Of a DNA stretch of 64,000 nt, positions 58,839 to 64,000 are shown piece after piece. The DNA comes from Notospermus geniculatus (taxonomy: Eukaryota; Nemertea; Pilidiophora; Heteronemertea; Lineidae). How positions within the stretch are numbered: position 1 is the stretch's first letter; the number at the start of each line of letters is the position of its first letter. The stretch covers positions 261,414 through 325,413 of the forward strand of contig NMRB01000039.1 in the NCBI GenBank assembly GCA_002633025.1. Direction: 5' to 3'. The translations under genes were made by a program, and so were the position numbers. The notes below the pieces were generated by a model, which was given only the letters and a program-made list of their open reading frames with translations, did not search any database and was not told where the DNA came from.

Positions 58839-60436
58839 TCCTGCAGAATGGCAGACCATTCTGCATTTTATAGTCATGAGTCATTCACCGGCGTCTTGAT
58901 TATTCAGTCACCAATCTGAAAACAGGTACATGTACACAAGTACTACCGTATCTTGCGATGGTATTTTAATGGAGACATCTCAATGGATATAAAATTTCCC
59001 CTATCCCAGGGGTCATTAAACCATGAGGATTACGTTTTGTTACATGAGGATCGGTGCTTGGCCTATTATGCCCACTACACGATCAAATTTTTCTCCAATT
59101 TTCTGAATATTATGCTCACTAATAAAGGCCTACTTGCGGGTTTAATACATTGAAGCCCCAATAGGCCCGGAATCTGAATTTCCAAAAAATTAAGGATTAA
59201 CTTAAGCGCTCCTTGAATTACCCAGAAAGGTTTCTGGACAGACTGGTGTTATGTAATTCGGCGAGTTTGGCTCTCAGCTGCAGGAAAAAGGCGCTGTAAA
59301 AGCCATACATCATTATTATCAGTATCATTATTATTGCATGTTACAATTACCGCTCTGTTGACTGCTAATCGTCCGTGATTATTTCCAATGAAGTCTCTGT
59401 CATCAACCATTAACCTTCCCAGACCACGATAGTTTACTGTGATTTGAACACACCAACGTATTTGCACAGACAGGCGTATTGACATGATTGACAGCCTTTC
59501 TCTCGGAACGTGAATACCACAGAGAAACACAACTGCAATATTGCTGAACTAGGTCACAGCTCTATTGAACGTTGCATTTGATATCAAATATTGAAAATAT
59601 TGAATTGGACTTGCAATGCGCCTTGTCAGGCCCGTCATAAGACATGTTATTGAGGCTATGCATGTGTGTCACTCTCACAATTTGCCTTTAAGCGCGTGTT
59701 CAGGCATTTGTCCCTGTTGGCTAGATCGCCATTGTAAGATGAAATCCGACTCAAAATCGACAAAAAAGGGGATAATGCCATCTCTGCTATTGATATTGTT
59801 CCTTGCTGTTTTGTGGCGAAGTGCGTGGCAGCGGTCGGTGGTGCTCCGTAGTCACGTCCAGGTTCCATTGTCCAATCATTGGATAAAATGGCTGAAAAAC
59901 GTTTTCTGAGCTAAGCTGTATAGCGGTGTTGTCGAAATGGAGGCCTGGATACGTTGCTGTTTAGAAAATAGTCCAATTTTCGATCACTTATATACGATGG
60001 TATTTTGTTGACAATAGAAGAGCCCCAAATTTCCATTGATTATGATTAAATTGCCATCATGAACTATCCCAATCAATATTTGAATAGCAATTATTGCAAT
60101 CGCTCATAATTTTAGGCACCCAGATTGAAGAGGATACGCGAAATTAATGGCAATGGTGCTCATATCCATACTTGTTCATAACAATGAACGACAGGGCAAA
60201 ATACGATGTCAACTTTGTGCATACTTATATTGTATATCATTATTTGTGTAAAAATTTGCATGAGTATGTCACTTGGCAGCCAGTTTGTGTGCAGGTGCCT
60301 CAGTAGTCGATTCGGCAGAATTAGTTGGTGCATACGCATTAACTTAGTCCAGGTTCGGCAGGTTCGGACAATGCCGAGCTGAACGTGCGCTGTAACTGGT
60401 GCAATTAACCATAACCCAGTATATATGGAGACCGCA

Positions 60437-60453
60437 CAGGAAGTGACGTCATC
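60437..60453 (+). promoter_or_regulatory. ETS/CRE composite word
   Basis: CAGGAAGTGACGTCATC joins an ETS core (GGAAGT) to a full CRE (TGACGTCA) in the spacing known from many animal promoters. It lies within the first codons of an open frame starting METAQEVTSSFPFGRRR (60425), so either that frame is not coding or the word is there by chance. Confidence 0.35.
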
Positions 60454-60529
60454 ATTTCCATTTGGACGCCGAAGGGTGAACATCGATCAGGCTGAAAGAA
60501 GTCGGCTGGTCGAACTTTGTCCCCAAGGC

Positions 60530-60641
60530 TGGCTGTTACATAGAAATGAACAACACACTTTCCATTTTTCGCTCCTCCTTTTCCACTTGAATGGAAAATA
60601 CGGATGAAAAGTGAGTAGTTTATTTCTGTGTAACAGCAGCC
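60530..60641. mobile_element. Short foldback element
   Basis: Ends GGCTGTTACATAGAAATGAA and complement of TTATTTCTGTGTAACAGCAGCC, with inner CACTTTCCATTTTTC / GGAAAATACGGATGAAAAGTG pairing. Length about 112 bp. Confidence 0.65.
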
Positions 60642-60953
60642 TAATCCCCCCTCGTGACAGCAGCTGCACCACGAAACCGTCCGAAATAAATACGGTACCT
60701 ACTGAAAACAATAAAAGATTTTACGTGTGGAATAATAATCTAATTCAAAGTCGCACAACACAATTTCCTGCACTTCTCAAAAACGTGATGTTCTGCTTCC
60801 TGGAGAATGAAAATATACGAAAAGTGCCTGAACTAGTTTCTTGCAGGCCTTGGCCGTGTTGGTATCGGTAAGTGCGTAGTATCAAAAATAGATAAGAGAG
60901 GATTGGTAGTATGCGATTGGCATTGGACTCATCCTCCCACAACAGGGCTTCGG

Positions 60954-61014
60954 CCTCGCTCCTCTTTTATACACTCGCACACAAAGTTTGTGTGAGTGGC
61001 GAAGAGGAGCGAGG
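60954..61014. repeat. Imperfect hairpin
   Basis: CCTCGCTCCTCTT pairs with AAGAGGAGCGAGG, and ACTCGCACACAAA with TTTGTGTGAGTGG, giving a 61-bp stem with small bulges. Confidence 0.7.
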
Positions 61015-62527
61015 TAAAAACCCCCGTTTTGGGAAGATGTGGACTCATGTTTTGGTCTATCATCTCCGCAGACATGTCTGATTGTTTACCAGTTAAATTC
61101 TCCCTCAAGTACATGTAGGTCACATCATAAAGTTCATAGCGTGTCCTGATAAACTCTTGTGCCCTATCATTCATTGCATTAGGCCTATCATAAAGTCATC
61201 TTCTCCCCGATCAGACTTCCTGTTATCGTTGTTGGAGGTAATGAACGTAACTGTTGCAGGCAATGCCAAGTGGGCGATGACGCTGAAATGAAAATAATGA
61301 AATGAAAAATAATTTATCCTGAAGTAATGATCAGATCTTTTTAGGATTGCTCTACTCGCATCCACAAGTGGGCCGTGACTAGGAAGAGTGCTCAAGACCT
61401 GATTTCCTCAGGATGACTGAGATAGCACTCATACAGTCATGTAGGTTTTACATTGTATTACATGTATCTCACAGACGAATCTCGCTCACGCATGGTGCAT
61501 ACATGTAAATACATGTAATACATATAGTAAATAGCGAGCGCAACAACGCGTTGAAATCAATCCATCATTGTCGTTTGAAGTCTGATTCGAAAAATGATTA
61601 GGAGGTGTGGGAGATGATCAATACCGTGATGTTGAATCCCCAGTACACACTTTGCTATCGTAGTTTTTCTGATTTATTCATGGCAGGTATCAATGCATGC
61701 AATGCATGCCAATACTTAATACTCCCATCTCTACCTTGGGCCATGGAAGTTGGCAGGGTGTCCCTTTTCAAATTCCATTTCAAATTCAATTAAGTCACTA
61801 ATCCGTTGCGCGAACGGCTTTGGAGCATCCAGCTGCAGACCCATCCGAAGCCAGGCCAACACTTTCATTTGACTTCCGGAAGTGTTGACCCCGTTGACAT
61901 TGTTACTTAAATCTTGGAACCCTCATAAAATGTAAAGTTTGAAAAATTACAGAACCGTCTTTGAACAGCTCGAGAGACATACTGGTCAGGAGTTGAATAT
62001 TCTTCGAACTACTCAGGAACTCGTGCATTTCTTTCCTGTGTGTTGATAACATCCAGTACTTAATTAGCCTATTACATGATTTAGAAGTCACCATACTACA
62101 TCTTATCACGCGCAGATCATTAATTCCAACCTACTTCCACGTCAGTATATATATTTCCATTGAAATTCCAAAGGTTCGCCTACATTTACACTCAATCCGT
62201 TTGTAATATCACTGATGTTAACATCGAAGCTAATGCTTTTCTATCAATGATGGGCGTGGTCGATTTACCGCGAGGAATACACGCTCGATCGTTAGATGTG
62301 CTTATGTAAGCACATGAGCAACGAGGACCTAGTGCTGTAGATCCGATGACGGTTCACGACAAAGACGGAAATCTCTTTAACAGCATTTAATACACGTTTC
62401 GGTATATTACAATGCGAGGCGATAGATGCTTCGACTGACATGACTGAAGACGTACGGTTCAAACATGAAAGTGACGCAGTAACCGTAAGAAAGGAGACGG
62501 GATGATGACATAAGGCTGAAATGATGA

Positions 62528-62552
62528 TGACGTCAGACAATGCGTGACGTAA
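62528..62552. promoter_or_regulatory. Two CRE-like sites upstream of the calponin-family gene
   Basis: TGACGTCA at 62528-62535 and TGACGTAA at 62545-62552, 17 bases apart, about 0.7 kb before the first coding exon at 63245. They may mark a promoter or enhancer for it. No TATA word or CArG box was recognised beside them. Confidence 0.3.
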
Positions 62553-63009
62553 TCAAAGGATGCGTTGCTAAGTAATATTCACAACACCTAGCGAGTACAC
62601 GAGTGTGCTCGAAAAGCTAGTCTCTGATGAACGTCCGTACCATGCGTACATAAGTGTGAGAATTTATTTGAAAAATATTCGGGTGATTTAGTACCAAAAG
62701 TTAATAAGGGTTTACGGAGCGCACCAAGCTCAGCTAATCAGGATTTCAAGTGATAAAAGGCGAACCTGTCACCTGGCTGATCCATCCGTGTGTTGCCAAA
62801 TATTGACTTTGTCTAGGCCAGCAAGACACGCTCAGAGTGAGTCTATCTGTGGCTTGGTGAACCAAAAATGTATGCGTATAGTTCATAACGTATGTACATC
62901 ATTGGACAGACTAAATATTGATCTTACTCTTGGCAGAAAAAGAATTGTATAATATATTTCTGCTTTGGTCATGTTGCGAAATGTCTAACGCTGTGATATT
63001 TATTGTCCT

Positions 63010-63060
63010 TTAGCTCACCTGGGGTGAGCTTATACGATACCGTTTTGTCCGTCGTCCATG
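63010..63060. mobile_element. Terminus of a dispersed repeat (AGCTCACC...GGTGAGCT)
   Basis: TTTAGCTCACCTGGGGTGAGCTTAT is a small palindrome followed by TTTTGTCCGTCGTCCATG. This combination is familiar as the end of a dispersed repeat in several marine invertebrate genomes. The rest of an element is not evident before the next exon, so this is a fragment. Confidence 0.45.
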
Positions 63061-63244
63061 ATCCCTCTCAGTCTGGAAGATCATATGGGAAGAATAATGT
63101 ATACATGTAGTTATGATGCCGTGCATTTCATCTCAGAAAGATGGCGCTTCATTGTGAGCTGAATGAGGGCACAGTACAATGCGAACCTGTCACAACATTT
63201 CGATTATATTCTTTGGCTACATTTTATTCTTTTTTGTGTTTTAG

Positions 63245-63303
63245 ACGCAGAAATGGCAGAGCGTCCGAAGGGATATGGTATGACTGCTGAGCTGCAGGCA
63301 AAG
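63245..63303 (+). CDS. Calponin/transgelin-family gene, first coding exon (partial gene)
   Basis: After an acceptor (TTTTTTGTGTTTTAG) the exon has eight untranslated bases, an ATG at 63253, 17 codons and the donor AAG|GTGAGT in phase 0. The peptide MAERPKGYGMTAELQAK matches the start of transgelin/calponin/Mp20 proteins (typically Met-Ala-Asn/Glu-Arg-Pro followed by YGxTAE). These are small actin-binding proteins of muscle and other contractile cells (family knowledge). Because this exon starts at an acceptor, at least one non-coding exon lies further upstream. The gene continues beyond the window. Confidence 0.8.
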
Positions 63304-63470
63304 GTGAGTCATCGGTCTCAACATTAAAAAGATCCTTAACGCGCCGGATTTTCGGGGAACCGAGACGGAATCCGCTAGGCGCTATGTTGGAAACGGGGCT
63401 TGATAGGTCTGCGCTCCTTCTGGGAGTGCAAGCGAACCTTAACTCTCCTATCTTTCATTTCCATTTCCAG

Positions 63471-63569
63471 AAAGATTCAAAATGGGACTCCCATCTTGCC
63501 GGTGAAACAGCTGATTGGTTGATTACTAAACTCGGCAATTCCTCAGACGGGGCGGCGCTAGCAAGTGAG
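63471..63569 (+). CDS. Calponin/transgelin-family gene, second coding exon (partial gene)
   Basis: Acceptor TTTCCATTTCCAG, 33 codons in phase 0, donor GAG|GTATGG. The peptide KDSKWDSHLAGETADWLITK continues the first exon in frame. It covers the start of the calponin-homology domain, whose first helix in this family carries a K(Y/F/W)D...(D/E)WI/L pattern seen here as SKWDSHLAGETADWL. The remainder of the CH domain and any calponin repeats are outside the window, so calponin, transgelin and Mp20 cannot be told apart. Confidence 0.8.
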
Positions 63570-64000
63570 GTATGGGCGGATGTACTACGACTGAAAACTT
63601 CACTATAACATCAATATACAGTACAGCGCAACATACTGTCACATCATTCGCCCTAAGCTGCCTAGACGACACTGGCAACATTTTCCCCACATGCATTTGA
63701 ACAACATTCCTGAGCTACATGATCGTAAACCTTACACCACCTCTGTTATTTCCACCCTTTTCCCAGTAGATAGGTCCCTCAAAAAGTCGTGTTCACGTTT
63801 TTATGCCACACTGTATACCAGTACTAAAAACAGGACTTCCAGTCGTAATTATACTTAAGCAGAAAGTCCGTAAGATGCTAAAGATGCTAAAAATAAGTGT
63901 TAGAAGTCTACCACTGATCCTGCTGGTTCAATAACAAATTGATGGAATCTCAACCCCATCATGCTCTGTACATTTTTCATATACATTGGGGGGGGGGGGG
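63570..64000. other. Intron of the calponin-family gene, ending in a G homopolymer
   Basis: No further exon is seen up to the window edge. The last 13 bases are G, so the window may end at a contig end. Confidence 0.6.

Larger units (their letters stand above)
58839..63009. other. Intergenic region upstream of the calponin-family gene
   Basis: No gene was supported. It contains the ETS/CRE word (60437-60453), a foldback element (60530-60641), a hairpin (60954-61014) and two CRE-like words (62528-62552). Open frames of up to 107 codons have no recognised motif. Confidence 0.4.

Noticed and set aside
1-64000. CRISPR arrays, operons, bacterial promoters or prophage
   Set aside because: Introns, polyadenylation signals and animal gene families show this is nuclear DNA of an animal; the direct repeats seen are minisatellites or large duplications without regular spacers.

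Overview
This is eukaryotic (animal) genomic DNA: genes are few, split by GT-AG introns, and separated by kilobases of AT-rich non-coding DNA full of inverted-repeat elements. The recognisable genes, the abundance of the short palindromes TACATGTA and TAGGCCTA, and a paired-class homeobox gene of the Alx group with the spelling [20 protein letters not shown] point to a deuterostome, most likely an echinoderm. The class or species cannot be settled from the window. Short N runs and isolated single Ns show it is a draft scaffold.

Four protein-coding loci can be supported, all on the + strand. (1) An intronless class A GPCR at 7612-8613. (2) An Alx-type homeobox gene from about 26.2 to 43.1 kb. 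Its first coding exon is 26923-27124, a possible alternative first exon is at 32744-32819, its homeodomain exon appears twice (34584-34894 and 35357-35667), and its final exon with the OAR motif is 41696-42049. The exon for the end of the homeodomain, expected between 35.7 and 41.7 kb, was not found. (3) A six-exon 2-oxoglutarate/Fe(II) oxygenase of the prolyl-4-hydroxylase fold at 44689-46524, containing a GC-AG intron. (4) The first two coding exons of a calponin/transgelin-family gene at 63245-63569, running off the right edge. These genes show no sign of working as one pathway. The Alx gene is a developmental transcription factor, in echinoderms known as a regulator of skeletogenic cells (family knowledge). 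The others are a signalling receptor, a hydroxylase and a cytoskeletal protein.

The rest is dominated by repeats. There are five large direct duplications: 1.41 kb at 1.5-4.3 kb; 0.77 kb over the Alx homeodomain exon; and 0.6, 0.4 and 1.1 kb units between 50.8 and 58.8 kb. The first two have a single N exactly at the junction, which suggests unmerged haplotypes or contig ends rather than real duplications. At least ten foldback or MITE-like elements are readable by eye, the clearest at 8.9-9.2, 12.7-13.0, 18.3, 28.4-28.6, 29.7-30.4, 50.1-50.3, 52.2-52.3 and 56.3-56.5 kb. Three minisatellite arrays lie at 34.07-34.38, 46.9-47.4 and 49.0-49.3 kb. Possible promoters with CRE, ETS/CRE, NRF1-like or YY1-like words lie near 54.0-54.4, 60.4 and 62.5 kb.

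I found no convincing new multi-gene system. The observations most worth following are the alternative Alx first exon whose splice phase fits exactly, the missing Alx exon, the GC-AG intron, the unusual receptor motifs, and the covarying arms of the foldback elements.
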